From CAJCIT01 sp963771305 (GTDB lineage Bacteria > Acidobacteriota > Terriglobia > Bryobacterales > Bryobacteraceae), in assembly GCA_963771305.1 (NCBI GenBank), contig CAVYTS010000021.1, forward strand, positions 124,001 to 188,000: a DNA stretch of 64,000 nt, given 5' to 3'. Positions within the stretch are counted from its first letter, which is position 1; each line of letters opens with the position of its first letter. The translations under genes were made by a program, and so were the position numbers. Of the stretch, positions 1-9,469 are shown piece after piece. The notes under the pieces were generated by a model that made no database searches, was not told the origin of the DNA, and was given only the letters and a program-made list of their open reading frames with translations.

Positions 1-201
1 CAGCAGCGGAGGCAGTTTCGCGACCGCGTTTCCTACCGCCACCGCGACGGCCATCTTGGCCATAAACGCGATCAGCATGCCGACCATGATCGGCACCGTG
101 CGGTAACGCGTGGCCAGGACGCCAGTCGTGTAGAGCAACTTGTCGCCGACGATCTCGGCAACGAACACGGCACCGAAGGTTGCTATCAGTACAGCGAACA
201 T
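1..201 (-). CDS. GDT1/TMEM165 (UPF0016) family cation transporter, N-terminal part
   Basis: The gene runs off the left edge, so only the first 67 codons are seen. It starts at ATG (complement 199-201) with a hydrophobic segment carrying AEIVGDKLLYTTGVLATRYR, followed by a second hydrophobic segment. The acidic E-x(2)-G-D-K motif inside the first membrane helix is the hallmark of GDT1/TMEM165/MneA proteins, which exchange Mn2+ or Ca2+ for protons. The usual motif is E-x-G-D-[KR]-[ST]; here the residue after K is Leu and there is one extra residue before G, so this is a divergent copy. It begins 7 bp after the stop of the large Asp-box gene on the same strand, so the two may be co-transcribed. 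Confidence 0.72.
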   Translation of the reverse strand, partial: MFAVLIATFGAVFVAEIVGDKLLYTTGVLATRYRTVPIMVGMLIAFMAKMAVAVAVGNAVAKLPPLL

Positions 202-208
202 CAAGCCA

Positions 209-3200
209 TCATGGTTTCGCCGCGGCCGAGGGTTTCGGAGATGGGGCGCCAGTGGCGCTTGCCTTAAGCGTTGACCACTTAGCCATCAAGGCCGTATATG
301 CTGCTTCCTGCTTCTTACAGGCCTCGATTTGCGCCGCCGTCGGTGCCATATCCGAACCTTGCATGCTCATCACGGAAGTAATCAGTTGGGCGGAAATATT
401 GGCTAGCGTCGAGGGGCCGGGCGGAATGCTCGGAGGCCCGAATCCGGCAAAGTCTCCGCCACTCGCCGCGGGTTTCTCCTCGACGGGTGCCAGTTCCTCC
501 AGCTTCTTGAGCAGCGCGTCATTGGCCGGGGATTGCGGGTTTGCCTTCACCTTTTCGATCGTGTCGCGGGCCTGTTTATAGGCCGCAGCGGCACTCTTCG
601 CTTCGTTCTCAACCTGTGCGCTTAGGGTAAAGAGTAATTGCACGCCGGGAGTAATCTTCACACGCGGATCCATCTTAATGGCGATGGGCTGGGTTAAGGT
701 CTGACCGTTCGCTATGAGACGAACGGTATACACGCCAGGGGGAACCCAAGGCGAATTGACGCTGGGATAGGTGCGATGCGGGACCGCCCCATTGGCTCCG
801 AAACCGCGTCCGCCGCCTCCTGGCAGAGGATCGTAGTGCATATCCCAGATGAAGCGATGCATGCCGGCTGACGTCTTAAGCACCTGCGGCGGAGCGGGCC
901 AATAGAGCGGCAGACCGCAATCCGGCGCGTTGGGAGTCGCCTGGCAAAGCTTGTTGTAAGCGACGGGATCGGTCGCGGGATCGGGTGTTCGAACCTGGTC
1001 GGTGCTCGCGTAAGTGCGGACAACCTTACCCGAGGTGTCGAGGAACTCCAGCTTCGCTTCGCCGGTGCTGCCCGGGAGATAGTAATCGACGATCGCACCG
1101 GGCGGCGGGTTTTCGCCGGCAGCCAGTTCCGGAGGCCAGGGTGTTGGGTCGTTCGTGCCGAAGCGAATGCGAATGCCCGTAGCGGGCTTGAAAAGATAAG
1201 CATTGGATGCGGCAGCGGCTTCGGCAGCCTGGCGGAGCGGCGTGACGTCGTCGAGGATCCAGAAGCCGCGGCCATGCGTGCCGGCGACGAGATCGGAACA
1301 CATGCACGATTCGTCATCCTTCACCTGAATGTCGCGCACGGAAATGGCGGGCATGTCGAGCCGAAGAGAATTCCAATGATCGCCGTCGTCGATTGAAACC
1401 CAGACTTGCGCGTCGGTGGCTGCGTACAACAGGCCTTTCTTGCGCGGGTCTTCTCGAATGGAGTTCGTAACTGCACCCGGAGCGATGCCGTTGTTGATTT
1501 CAGTCCAGGTCTTGCCTGCGTCGTGGGTGCGCCATAAGTGAGGGTTCATGTCATCCAAACGCAGGGTATTAGCGGCGGCGTAAGCTGTTTTGGCATCGAA
1601 GTGGCCGGCTTCCATATTGAAGAGGCGCGTCCAGGGTTTGATCTGCGGCGGAGTGACGTTGGTCCACTTCTGGCCGCCGTTGGTAGTCACTTGAATGTAG
1701 CCATCGCCGGTCCCTACCCACAGCACGTTCAAGTCGATCGGGGACGGAGCAAGCGCGGTGACAGAGCCTTGCGCGGCTGGCTTCACTTGGGATGCATACT
1801 TTCCGGCGTTGGCTGGGACTTCCCAAGTTTGCCGTGTAAGATCGCCGCTGATGGGTGTCCAGCTATGTCCGCCGTCGGAGGTTTTCCAGACGCCGGCCGT
1901 CGCATAGAAGAGGGTATTCGCATCCTTGGGCGACCAGATGATCGGTTGCGTGCGAACTGTGCGCGCGGGTGGCGCAGAGTCGGCAGCACCGTGGCCGGGC
2001 GCCGGCGGAGCGATATTGGCACGCTGGGCCGTGATGCGGTTATAGAGCGTGACCTTGCCACCGTAGACGAGATCCGGATTCTTGGGGTCCGGCGCCGCTT
2101 CGCCATATTCTTCGATGTTCACCGGATGCCAATCATGGAACGTGATTTCGCCGTCCATGCCACGGCTCGCGACACAAGCGGAACCGGAGTCCTGTTGGCC
2201 GCCGCATAGCCGGTAGGGGAAGGCATTGTCGGCGGTTACGTGATACATGGCCGCGGTCGGTTGGTTGTACCAATTGCTCCACGATTCGCCCCGATTGGCT
2301 GAGACGACTCCACCCTGATCGCTCACGAGCAGGATGATGTTCGGATTGTTGGGATTGACCCAGCTCTTCTGGTAGTCATCGCCACCCGGCGCGCCGCGCA
2401 CGGCAGACCAGGTGAGGCCTGCGTCCTCTGTGCGCCAGAAGACCGTCGAGCAACTGTAGATGACCTTCTCGTTTTGCGGATCGACCGTGACGGTCGGCAG
2501 GTCGCCGCCGCCGATGCGGCCCAGGGGCCGGTTATCGGGTGCGTGGCGGCCCTGCGAGCCCATTTCGTAGACGCGTGGGTCGTCCGTGGCAAGCAACCAA
2601 TGCTCTCCGCCGTCTGTGGTTTTATAGAAGGAAATGTTGCCGCCTCGTCCACCACGAGGCGCGCGCCCGCCAGCTGCCGCGGGCGGAGTTTCCGCTGCGG
2701 CGCCACCGGCCGCCACAGTCGCATAGATGGTTTGTGGATTGCTTGGGGCGATGGCAAGGTTTGCCTCGATGATGGGCGGAAGGCCACCCGCCAGTTTCTT
2801 CCAGGTCGTGCCACCGTCCGTGGACTTGTAGATTCCGCCATCCGTTCCGCCGAAGGCTCCGTTTTCGAAGAAGCCTTGCTGCTGCTGCCAGAGCGCTGCG
2901 TAGACGGTATCAGGCTGGCTGGGGTCGATGCGGACATCGTTGCCGCTGGTGTATTCGTCGACGTAGAGCACCTTCTGGAAGCTGGCGCCGCCGTCGGTGG
3001 AACGGAAAATCCCGCGCTCCGGGTTCGGGCCGTAGGGATGGCCGAGGACGGCGACGAAAAAGCGGTTCGGGTCCTTCGGATCCACTTCGATGTCGGCGAT
3101 CATTTGCGAATCGGGAAGGCCGAGGTGCGTCCAGGTCTTGCCGGCGTCCGTGGATTTGTAGACGCCATTGCCCACAGCCAGGTCGGGCCGTATGATGCCG

Positions 3201-3565
3201 GCGCCGCTACCGACATAGATAATATTGGGATCGGAGGGCGCCACTGCGATAGAGCCGATGGAACCAGTGGACTGCTCATCAAAGATCGGGATCCACGTGG
3301 AACCATAGTCTGTGGAGCGCCAAACGCCGCCGTTATCGAAGCCGATGTAAAAGACATTAGGCTGGCTGGGCACGCCGGCCAGAGCGCGTGCGCGCCCCCC
3401 GCGGGTTGGTCCAATCTGCCGCCAGTGCATCTCGGAATAGAGCTTCGGATCAAGCGATTGGGCTTGGGCCAAGGGCGCCAGGGCGCCAATCGAAATACCC
3501 AAAACTGTGAGATACAGACACACCAGATGCTTGGTTCGGCAGCGTGAAAGGTGCAAGATTTTCAT
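209..3565 (-). CDS. Large secreted Asp-box (sortilin/BNR beta-propeller) protein
   Basis: A 1118-residue protein with an N-terminal signal peptide (cleavage expected near residue 36, after AQAQ). Residues about 50-800 contain many Asp-box motifs of the S/T-x-D-x-G-x-T-W type, for example TDYGSTW, TDAGKTW, TDGGTTW, SDGGHSW and THDAGKTW, as in sortilin/VPS10 and BNR-repeat propellers. The C-terminal 300 residues contain an Ig-like region (GVYTVRLIANGQTLTQPI) and an Ala/Lys-rich helical stretch. Such secreted propellers are abundant in Acidobacteriota and are usually annotated as glycosyl hydrolases. I see no catalytic residues that would prove hydrolase activity, so a binding or scaffold role is equally possible. 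A short AGGAG lies just upstream of the ATG. Confidence 0.88.
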   Translation of the reverse strand: MKILHLSRCRTKHLVCLYLTVLGISIGALAPLAQAQSLDPKLYSEMHWRQIGPTRGGRARALAGVPSQPNVFYIGFDNGGVWRSTDYGSTWIPIFDEQSTGSIGSIAVAPSDPNIIYVGSGAGIIRPDLAVGNGVYKSTDAGKTWTHLGLPDSQMIADIEVDPKDPNRFFVAVLGHPYGPNPERGIFRSTDGGASFQKVLYVDEYTSGNDVRIDPSQPDTVYAALWQQQQGFFENGAFGGTDGGIYKSTDGGTTWKKLAGGLPPIIEANLAIAPSNPQTIYATVAAGGAAAETPPAAAGGRAPRGGRGGNISFYKTTDGGEHWLLATDDPRVYEMGSQGRHAPDNRPLGRIGGGDLPTVTVDPQNEKVIYSCSTVFWRTEDAGLTWSAVRGAPGGDDYQKSWVNPNNPNIILLVSDQGGVVSANRGESWSNWYNQPTAAMYHVTADNAFPYRLCGGQQDSGSACVASRGMDGEITFHDWHPVNIEEYGEAAPDPKNPDLVYGGKVTLYNRITAQRANIAPPAPGHGAADSAPPARTVRTQPIIWSPKDANTLFYATAGVWKTSDGGHSWTPISGDLTRQTWEVPANAGKYASQVKPAAQGSVTALAPSPIDLNVLWVGTGDGYIQVTTNGGQKWTNVTPPQIKPWTRLFNMEAGHFDAKTAYAAANTLRLDDMNPHLWRTHDAGKTWTEINNGIAPGAVTNSIREDPRKKGLLYAATDAQVWVSIDDGDHWNSLRLDMPAISVRDIQVKDDESCMCSDLVAGTHGRGFWILDDVTPLRQAAEAAAASNAYLFKPATGIRIRFGTNDPTPWPPELAAGENPPPGAIVDYYLPGSTGEAKLEFLDTSGKVVRTYASTDQVRTPDPATDPVAYNKLCQATPNAPDCGLPLYWPAPPQVLKTSAGMHRFIWDMHYDPLPGGGGRGFGANGAVPHRTYPSVNSPWVPPGVYTVRLIANGQTLTQPIAIKMDPRVKITPGVQLLFTLSAQVENEAKSAAAAYKQARDTIEKVKANPQSPANDALLKKLEELAPVEEKPAASGGDFAGFGPPSIPPGPSTLANISAQLITSVMSMQGSDMAPTAAQIEACKKQEAAYTALMAKWSTLKASATGAPSPKPSAAAKP

Positions 3566-3774
3566 TCTCCTAAAACCGCTTAGTCTATCAACTCATTCGA
3601 ACGGAACTGTGGAAGTTCACCATTATTGGACGGCAGCTCATCTTCTCGCCCAAACACTTCCCTTATTTCCTGTTTTGTGCCATATTTCTCTTTAGCCCCC
3701 GAGGGCCGGCAAGTAGCGCTTCCCCTTGAGCAATTCCCGATGAGGTTCCTCCTTCAATTTCGACCCTTCTGTCT

Positions 3775-4421
3775 GTGGCTCAGGCATTCGACGTCGACTT
3801 AAACGTCGCGTTCGGATCGTTCGGCGAACTGCTGGACGGACTCGATAACCTGACTCCGAAGCCGCTTGTGGCTCCCAGCTTTGAGGACGAAGCCGAATTG
3901 CTGGAATCAAGAATTGAGAGCGCGCATAAGGCGGCTGCGAGTACTTCCGAAGGACTCCCCAATCTGCGCAAGGGACCGGAACGAGCCAGGCATAACCGGG
4001 ATAAAGAGAGGTTTGTGATCGTCCGCTGAGCGAAGAAGAGATCCCCACCGCTGAAGTCCGGCAGGAACATGCCATTATCGTTCCCTCCAACAAGGCCATT
4101 GAAACAACCCTGAACGTGTCGGAGCTGCCCCGCAAGAAGTCCGCTGATTTTGTCGACACATACTCCAACAACGCCAACTTGGTGGCGGGTTTCTACGATC
4201 TCAAGATCCTGTTCAGCAACATCATCATCGGTATTCCGAATGAAGAACCTCATATTGAGGACCGCGCCTGGGTTTCCTTATCGTAGGATCACGCGAAGGC
4301 ACTGCGGGATATCCTGAGCGAACGAATCCTCGACTACGAGAAGATCGTTGGCCCGGTCCGAGACCGCGACAAGCCTCCTCTAGTGACACCCCGGGGCCGA
4401 TTGACAATCGGCCCCGGTTAA
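3775..4421 (+). pseudogene. Degraded DUF3467-family gene (frameshift plus in-frame amber stop)
   Basis: Reading from 4005 in one frame gives a protein ending in a clear DUF3467 pattern: YSNNANLVAGFYDLKILF, then DRAWVSLS, a TAG stop, then DHAKALRDILSERILDYEKI. In family members this place reads roughly 'sPqHAKaLl..L...i..YE', so the TAG replaces a residue that is normally often Gln (CAG to TAG is one change). The open frame 3775-4029 (GTG start, 84 codons, acidic and charged) abuts it in another frame and may be the original N-terminus, but has no ribosome binding site. No ATG is found in the DUF3467 frame. The function of DUF3467 is unknown. The stop codon (TAA 4419-4421) lies on a strong hairpin. 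Confidence 0.6.
4391..4417. terminator. 12-bp perfect hairpin, possible terminator or intergenic palindrome
   Basis: Left arm 4391-4402, loop GAC (4403-4405) and right arm 4406-4417 form a perfect 12-bp GC-rich stem. There is no T tract, so it is not a canonical intrinsic terminator. A smaller hairpin with the same TTGACAA centre (arms CGGTT and AACCG) sits at 4468-4480. They lie between the decayed DUF3467 gene and the convergent alpha/beta hydrolase gene. Confidence 0.5.
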
Positions 4422-4497
4422 CACATGCCGGAGGGCCGGTAGAGGCTGCGGATCGCTAGTCGGCATGCGGTTGACAACCGACCCGCACCTAGCAGCT

Positions 4498-5145
4498 CTA
4501 ATGCCTGACTAACTCGACAAAGGTCTTCACCACTTCACTCCAATTCAGCTTTCCACGCGCGAGGTCGTGGCCGGCGCCGGCGATGATCAGCAGCTCCGTG
4601 CGGGCGGGGATCAGAGCCAGGGCCGAGCGCATCTCGTCGATGCTTCCGAAGCCGTCCTTTGTGCCCTGGACGAAGAGCGCGGGAGTCCGCAACGAAGGGA
4701 GATGGCCGGTGCGGAGTTGAGCGGGCTTGGCGGGCGGGTGCAGTGGGTAAGATAGCGCAAGTAAACCGGCGGCCAGGTCGGGCCTTTCGGCGGCGAGCAT
4801 GGTCGCCTGGCGTCCTCCGTACGAGTGGCCGCCGAGGTACAACGGGCCGGAAACAGTTGGCTTCAGGAACTCGAGCGCCTCTTGCAGGCCGGCGCGATCT
4901 TGCGCGGCCGTTGCGGGAAATGGAGGGCCGTAGGGACGGCGCTGGCGGAAGGGCAGATCGATGCGTAGCACGCTGAAGCCGGCGACGCAGAAGGCTTGCG
5001 CGGTAGCAACAAGCAGTGCCGATTGGGAGTTTGCTCCGGCGCCATGAGCGAGGACGAGCCCGGCGTGAGCTGCGCCCGTGGGTTGATGAAGAAAGCCTTG
5101 AATAGTGTCCTGCTTGATAGCGACGATGGAAGCGGAGTCAGGCAT
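4498..5145 (-). CDS. Alpha/beta hydrolase (dienelactone-hydrolase-like / KANL3-Tex30 type)
   Basis: A 215-residue cytoplasmic protein. I start it at the ATG complement 5143-5145 (MPDSASIVAIKQ), because the upstream extension is Arg-rich and unlike the family. Motifs follow the alpha/beta hydrolase order: oxyanion region LAHGAGANSQS, nucleophile elbow GGHSYGGRQ, acid residue region GTKDGFG, and catalytic His in AGAGHDLARG. This layout matches small predicted hydrolases of the Tex30/KANL3 type. Substrate cannot be told from sequence. It is divergent from the GNAT gene, with 52 bp between the starts. Confidence 0.85.
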   Translation of the reverse strand: MPDSASIVAIKQDTIQGFLHQPTGAAHAGLVLAHGAGANSQSALLVATAQAFCVAGFSVLRIDLPFRQRRPYGPPFPATAAQDRAGLQEALEFLKPTVSGPLYLGGHSYGGRQATMLAAERPDLAAGLLALSYPLHPPAKPAQLRTGHLPSLRTPALFVQGTKDGFGSIDEMRSALALIPARTELLIIAGAGHDLARGKLNWSEVVKTFVELVRH

Positions 5146-5197
5146 CAGTTTCCAGCCTACGACGAACCGGCGACGAGAACTACGGTAACGTGCGTTT

Positions 5198-5743
5198 ATG
5201 CGTTTGCGTCTCGCCACGCCGGACGACATTCCCGAGATACAGATCCTGATTCCTGCCTCTGTGCGTGGCTTGCAGAAGGAGCACTACTCGGAGCGCCAGA
5301 GGGAGGGTGCGATTGGCAGCGTGTTTGGAGTCGACACGCAATTGATTCACGACGGAACCTACTACGTGGTAGAGGCGGTGAATGGGGAGGGTAAGCGAGT
5401 CATGGCCGGCTGCGGCGGATGGAGCAAACGCAAAACGCTGTACGGCAGTGACTCGGTTCCTAGGAAGGACAACACATGGCTCCATCCGGCGACCGACGCA
5501 GCACGTATCCGGGCGTTCTTTGTTCACCCGGACTGGCCGCGCCGCGGAGTTGGGTCGCGGATTCTCGAGGCTTGTGAGGCGGCGGCTCGCGCAGCAGGCT
5601 TCACTCGGCTGGAAAGGGCCGCCACGTTGCCGGGTGTGCCTCTCTACAAAGCACGCGGCTACGTGGAGGCGGAGCCTTTTGATGTGCCGCTCGCGAACGG
5701 CGAGAAACTGCCGGTAGTCAAGATGACGAAGATGCTGGGTTGA
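5198..5743 (+). CDS. GNAT-family N-acetyltransferase
   Basis: A 181-residue protein that begins MRLRLATPDDIPEI, the typical first strand and helix of GNAT enzymes. The acetyl-CoA pyrophosphate-binding motif A is AFFVHPDWPRRGVGSRIL, with R-R-G-V-G equivalent to Q/R-x-x-G-x-G/A. It ends with the late-strand pattern PLYKARGYVEAEPFDVPL. The family transfers an acetyl group from acetyl-CoA to an amine; the acceptor is unknown. It is transcribed away from the hydrolase gene and converges on the phosphoketolase gene. Confidence 0.88.
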   Translation: MRLRLATPDDIPEIQILIPASVRGLQKEHYSERQREGAIGSVFGVDTQLIHDGTYYVVEAVNGEGKRVMAGCGGWSKRKTLYGSDSVPRKDNTWLHPATDAARIRAFFVHPDWPRRGVGSRILEACEAAARAAGFTRLERAATLPGVPLYKARGYVEAEPFDVPLANGEKLPVVKMTKMLG

Positions 5744-5834
5744 GTGGTCGCCGTCTTCAGATGTTGCTGAAAAGACGAAATCCGCTTGCCAAAACGCACG
5801 GTTCAGAGCTGGTGCAGTTGAACGATGACTTCGG

Positions 5835-8282
5835 TTAGAACGGCCAAGTCCAGTTCGAGACATCCGGCTTGTCGGTGCCGTTTTCGTAGGCATAGTTGCG
5901 GCAATCGAGCTGCAAATTGCGGTATCGGTCTTTGGCGTGTGCTCCGATTTTCTCGAGCTTCGGCGTGCGGTTGATGACGTCCATGGCGATGCTGAAGCGA
6001 TCGATCTCGTTATTGATGGCCAGCTCCATCGGGGTGTTGATGTTGCCCTTCTCCTTATAACCGCGCACATGCAGATTGGCGTGGTTGTTGCGACGGTAGG
6101 CCAGGCGATGAATCAGCCAGGGATAACCATGGAAGTTGAAGATGATCGGCTTGTCACAGGTGAACAGGGAATCAAAATCTCGATCCGTTAATCCGTGAGG
6201 ATGTTCCGTGTTGGGTTGAAGCTTGAACAGGTCGACTACGTTGACGTAGCGGATCTTTAAGTCCGGAAACTCAACCCGTAGCAGTGCTATAGCGGCCAGC
6301 GCTTCCTGGGTTGGGATGTCGCCAGCAGAGGCAACGACCACGTCGGGTTCATACCCGTCATCGTTGCACGCCCACTCCCAGAGTCCGATGCCTTTGGTGC
6401 AGTGCTTGATGGCGGCATCCATGTCAAGAAACTGCAGGTGCTTCTGCTTGTCGGAGACGATGACGTTGACGTAGTCTTCGCTGCACAGGCAATGGTTTGC
6501 CACAGACAGTAGCGAGTTCACATCAGGCGGCAGGTAAATCCGGGTGACCGCTGCGCTCTTATTCACCACGACGTCCAGGAAGCCAGGATCCTGATGCGTG
6601 AACCCGTTGTGGTCCTGACGCCAGACGGTTGAAGTGATGAGCAGATTCAGCGAGGCAATCTCATGCCGCCAGGACAGCTGATTGCAGATAGAAAGCCATT
6701 TTGCATGCTGGTTGAACATGGAGTCGATGACGTGGACAAAGGCTTCATAGGTCGAAAAGAAGCCGTGCCGGCCGGTCAGCAGATAACCTTCCAGCATTCC
6801 TTCCAACGTGTGCTCGGAGAGCATCTCGACCACCCGGCCGTCGGTCGCGAGCTCGCCGCCGTCGGCGTCTTCGGGGAAGTATTGCTCAATCCAGAGCTTT
6901 TTGCTGACTTCATAGATGTCATCGAGCTTGTTGGAGGTGTTCTCGTCGGGGCCGAAGACGCGGAAGTTGTGCATGTTGAACTTCATGACGTCCCGGAGGA
7001 ACTTCCCCGTCGGACGGGTATTCTCCGCCTGAATTTGTGCGGGTTTTTCAACCTGAATCGCGTAGTCCCGAAAATCGGGGAGGCGAAGTGCCTTCTTGAG
7101 GAGGCCGCCATTTGCGATGGGGTTGGCGCCCATACGCCGGGTGCCCTGCGGTGCGAGCTCTCGCAGTTCCGGAATCAGACGGCCGCTTTGGTCGAACAGC
7201 TCCTCCGGCTTATGCGAACGCAGCCAGTTCTCAAGAATGGTGAATTGTTCAGGATCCGCCTTTACGTTAGCCAGCGGAACCTGGTGAGCGCGCCACGAGC
7301 CCTCCAGTTTGTGACCTTCCACTTCTGCTGGGGCCGACCAGCCTTTGGGCGAGCGCAACACGATCATGGGCCAGCGAACCCGCGCGGCAACGCCCGACTG
7401 GCGCGCTACTCGCTGGTATTCCCGAATATCCAAAACCGCTCGCTCGGTGGTCGCGGCCATGGCCTGGTGCATGCTCAGAGGGTCGGAGCCTTCCACGAAG
7501 TAAGGCGTCCAGCCGTACCCGCGGAACAGGCTCTCCAGCTCGTCGTGGGTGATGCGAGCCAGCAGGGTCGGGTTATTGATCTTGTAGCCGTTCAAGTGGA
7601 GGATAGGGAGAACGGCGCCATCGCGAACGGGATTGAGGAACTTGTTGATGTGCCAGGAGGTGGCGAGCGGCCCGGTTTCCGATTCTCCATCGCCGACCAC
7701 GGCGGCGACGATCAGGTCGGGATTGTCGAAGGCGGCGCCACAAGCGTGCGAGAGCACGTAGCCCAGCTCGCCGCCCTCATGGATGGAGCCAGGTGTTTCA
7801 GGCGTGCAATGGCTACCGATGCCACCCGGGAACGAGAACTGCTTGAAGAATTCGCCTAAGCCTTCTTCATCTTCGCTCTTGCCGGTGTAGATCTCGGAGT
7901 AACTGCCCTCGAGGTAAACCGGTCCCAGCACGCCGGGAGCGCCGTGCCCGGGACCGGCCATGAAGATCATGTTCTGGTCGTATTTCTGGATCAACCGGTT
8001 CAAGTGGATGTAGCAAAACGCCAGACCCGGACTCGACCCCCAGTGTCCGAGGAGGCGGTTCTTGATGTGCTCCGGCTTGAGCGGTTCTCGCAAGAGCGGG
8101 TTCTTTTGCAGGTAGATCATCCCCAGTGCCATGTACGTACAAGCCCGCCAATAGGCATCAGTCTTGCGCAGTTCTTCTGAGCTAAGGGGTTCACCCTGAA
8201 CGGTGGACCGCGCTTTGCCGTAGGCGCTGAGTGAATGATCGGTGCTTTCGTTTGTTACCGGTGATTGTGTTTGGGTTGCCAT
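5835..8282 (-). CDS. xfp: Phosphoketolase (xylulose-5-P / fructose-6-P)
   Basis: An 815-residue thiamine-diphosphate enzyme that splits xylulose 5-phosphate (and often fructose 6-phosphate) with phosphate into acetyl phosphate plus an aldose phosphate. The start MATQTQSPVTNE (ATG at complement 8280-8282) is chosen because AAGGAGT lies 8 bases upstream. Family landmarks include LGHWGSSPGLAF, GPGHGAPGVLGP, IGSHCTPETPGSIHEGGELG, the ThDP motif VVGDGESETGPLATSW with HLNGYKINNPT, and the C-terminal YEVSKKLWIEQYFPEDADGG region. Length is normal (about 790-825). No acetate kinase or phosphotransacetylase gene is adjacent; PPK2 and a Usp protein lie upstream on the same strand. Confidence 0.96.
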   Translation of the reverse strand: MATQTQSPVTNESTDHSLSAYGKARSTVQGEPLSSEELRKTDAYWRACTYMALGMIYLQKNPLLREPLKPEHIKNRLLGHWGSSPGLAFCYIHLNRLIQKYDQNMIFMAGPGHGAPGVLGPVYLEGSYSEIYTGKSEDEEGLGEFFKQFSFPGGIGSHCTPETPGSIHEGGELGYVLSHACGAAFDNPDLIVAAVVGDGESETGPLATSWHINKFLNPVRDGAVLPILHLNGYKINNPTLLARITHDELESLFRGYGWTPYFVEGSDPLSMHQAMAATTERAVLDIREYQRVARQSGVAARVRWPMIVLRSPKGWSAPAEVEGHKLEGSWRAHQVPLANVKADPEQFTILENWLRSHKPEELFDQSGRLIPELRELAPQGTRRMGANPIANGGLLKKALRLPDFRDYAIQVEKPAQIQAENTRPTGKFLRDVMKFNMHNFRVFGPDENTSNKLDDIYEVSKKLWIEQYFPEDADGGELATDGRVVEMLSEHTLEGMLEGYLLTGRHGFFSTYEAFVHVIDSMFNQHAKWLSICNQLSWRHEIASLNLLITSTVWRQDHNGFTHQDPGFLDVVVNKSAAVTRIYLPPDVNSLLSVANHCLCSEDYVNVIVSDKQKHLQFLDMDAAIKHCTKGIGLWEWACNDDGYEPDVVVASAGDIPTQEALAAIALLRVEFPDLKIRYVNVVDLFKLQPNTEHPHGLTDRDFDSLFTCDKPIIFNFHGYPWLIHRLAYRRNNHANLHVRGYKEKGNINTPMELAINNEIDRFSIAMDVINRTPKLEKIGAHAKDRYRNLQLDCRNYAYENGTDKPDVSNWTWPF

Positions 8283-8422
8283 CTTGCTTTTACTCCTTGC
8301 TACTTGAATGCTGAACTTCTGAAATCGAAGGCCTCTGTTTGTTGGGCCACTGGTTTGTCGCAATCACGTGTTGTCCACGAGGCTTTTGATGGGCGGATGC
8401 TTTATAGTTATCAAACGTTTCA

Positions 8423-9316
8423 CTACAACGTGATTACAGGACAGGGCGCGTTCCAGATGATTTCGTAGTTATGCGTACGAAGATGACCCGCAGCCTCATT
8501 GAGATGTCCCCGGCCGGTGATGATCAGATCGGCGGCAGCTATTTCGGTCGCGACCTGGCCGATGACTTCGCCCGGGTCGCCTTCGATCAGGTGGACAGAG
8601 GCTTTCAGTTTTTCTCGGGCCAGCTGCGATTTGATGGTTGCCGCGATCTCTTGCTTCATCTTCAGGAACAGCCCGTGCTCTGCCGAACCGGCAGCAGGAA
8701 TTGCCGTGTAGACGCTCAAGTTGGCGCCGAACTTTCCGGCGACTTCCGAGGCGCGGACCAGCAGGTCGGCCGACAGTTTGCGATAGTTCATGGCGATCAC
8801 GATATTCCGGTACGGATGAAACGGTCCCAGTTCGCGCGGGTGTGGGCTAGTCCACACTGCGCAGGGCGCGTCGTGCAAAACTTTGGCGGTGGTTGAACCG
8901 ATCATGAATCGCCGCTTGGGCCCGAAGCCGCGGGTCGCCATCATGATCATGCCGACATCTTTGTCTTTGGCGAATTCGACGACCGTTTCCGCGACCCCTC
9001 CGCCCAGGACGCGGCATTCGCTCTCCACGGAACTAAAGTACTGTTTTTGGAAACGCTGCAGCATCTTCATGCGCAGCTCTGAGGAGGTTTGGCGCTCGTG
9101 CTCTAGCTTGATCCGAGCCGATTCGGTAAAAGGACCGAAGTAGCTCTCCGAGGAACCATGCCAAGCCTCTAACCACGGTTCGATACTGAGAAGCCAAACT
9201 TTGGTCTCCACCGCTTTGGCGATGCCTGCTGCGTGCTCCGCTATGGATTCACTCGATTTCGAGAAGTCAGTGGGAAACAGAATACTGCGGAAAGGTCCGG
9301 ATGCTCGAATATTCAT
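8423..9316 (-). CDS. Tandem-domain universal stress protein (UspA family)
   Basis: A 297-residue protein made of two UspA domains, residues about 8-150 and 158-297. Domain 1 starts RSILFPTDFSKSSE and has the ATP-binding-type loop MATRGFGPKRRFMIGS-TTAKVLHDAPCAVW. Domain 2 starts RNIVIAMNYRKLSADLL and ends ITGRGHLNEAAGHLRTHNYE, so its loop lacks the G-x(9)-G-S pattern. Domain 1 may bind ATP and domain 2 probably not. It is encoded between PPK2/FUSC and phosphoketolase on the same strand, consistent with stress or energy-limited conditions; this link is inference. Confidence 0.9.
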   Translation of the reverse strand: MNIRASGPFRSILFPTDFSKSSESIAEHAAGIAKAVETKVWLLSIEPWLEAWHGSSESYFGPFTESARIKLEHERQTSSELRMKMLQRFQKQYFSSVESECRVLGGGVAETVVEFAKDKDVGMIMMATRGFGPKRRFMIGSTTAKVLHDAPCAVWTSPHPRELGPFHPYRNIVIAMNYRKLSADLLVRASEVAGKFGANLSVYTAIPAAGSAEHGLFLKMKQEIAATIKSQLAREKLKASVHLIEGDPGEVIGQVATEIAAADLIITGRGHLNEAAGHLRTHNYEIIWNAPCPVITL

Positions 9317-9469
9317 AGTGCCCCGTCACTCCCTACTTTATGCGCAACTGAGCGACCGAATGGGGATGGGCCTGTGAATGCGGGAAATTAAGTGAGAAGC
9401 AACTGCTCCGTTAATGAAGCGAGGCATATGCCTCAGGATTTGAAGGCGTTCTGCGCCTAGAAACCCAAC

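Noticed and set aside
1538..3547. Plus-strand open frames of 223 and 357 codons
   Set aside because: They are antisense to the Asp-box protein gene, lack family resemblance and ribosome binding sites, and reflect codon bias of the real gene.
3692..4177. 161-codon minus-strand open frame
   Set aside because: Antisense to the DUF3467 remnant, whose conserved motif on the plus strand is convincing.
6663..7859. 398-codon plus-strand open frame
   Set aside because: Antisense to phosphoketolase, whose family match is unambiguous.
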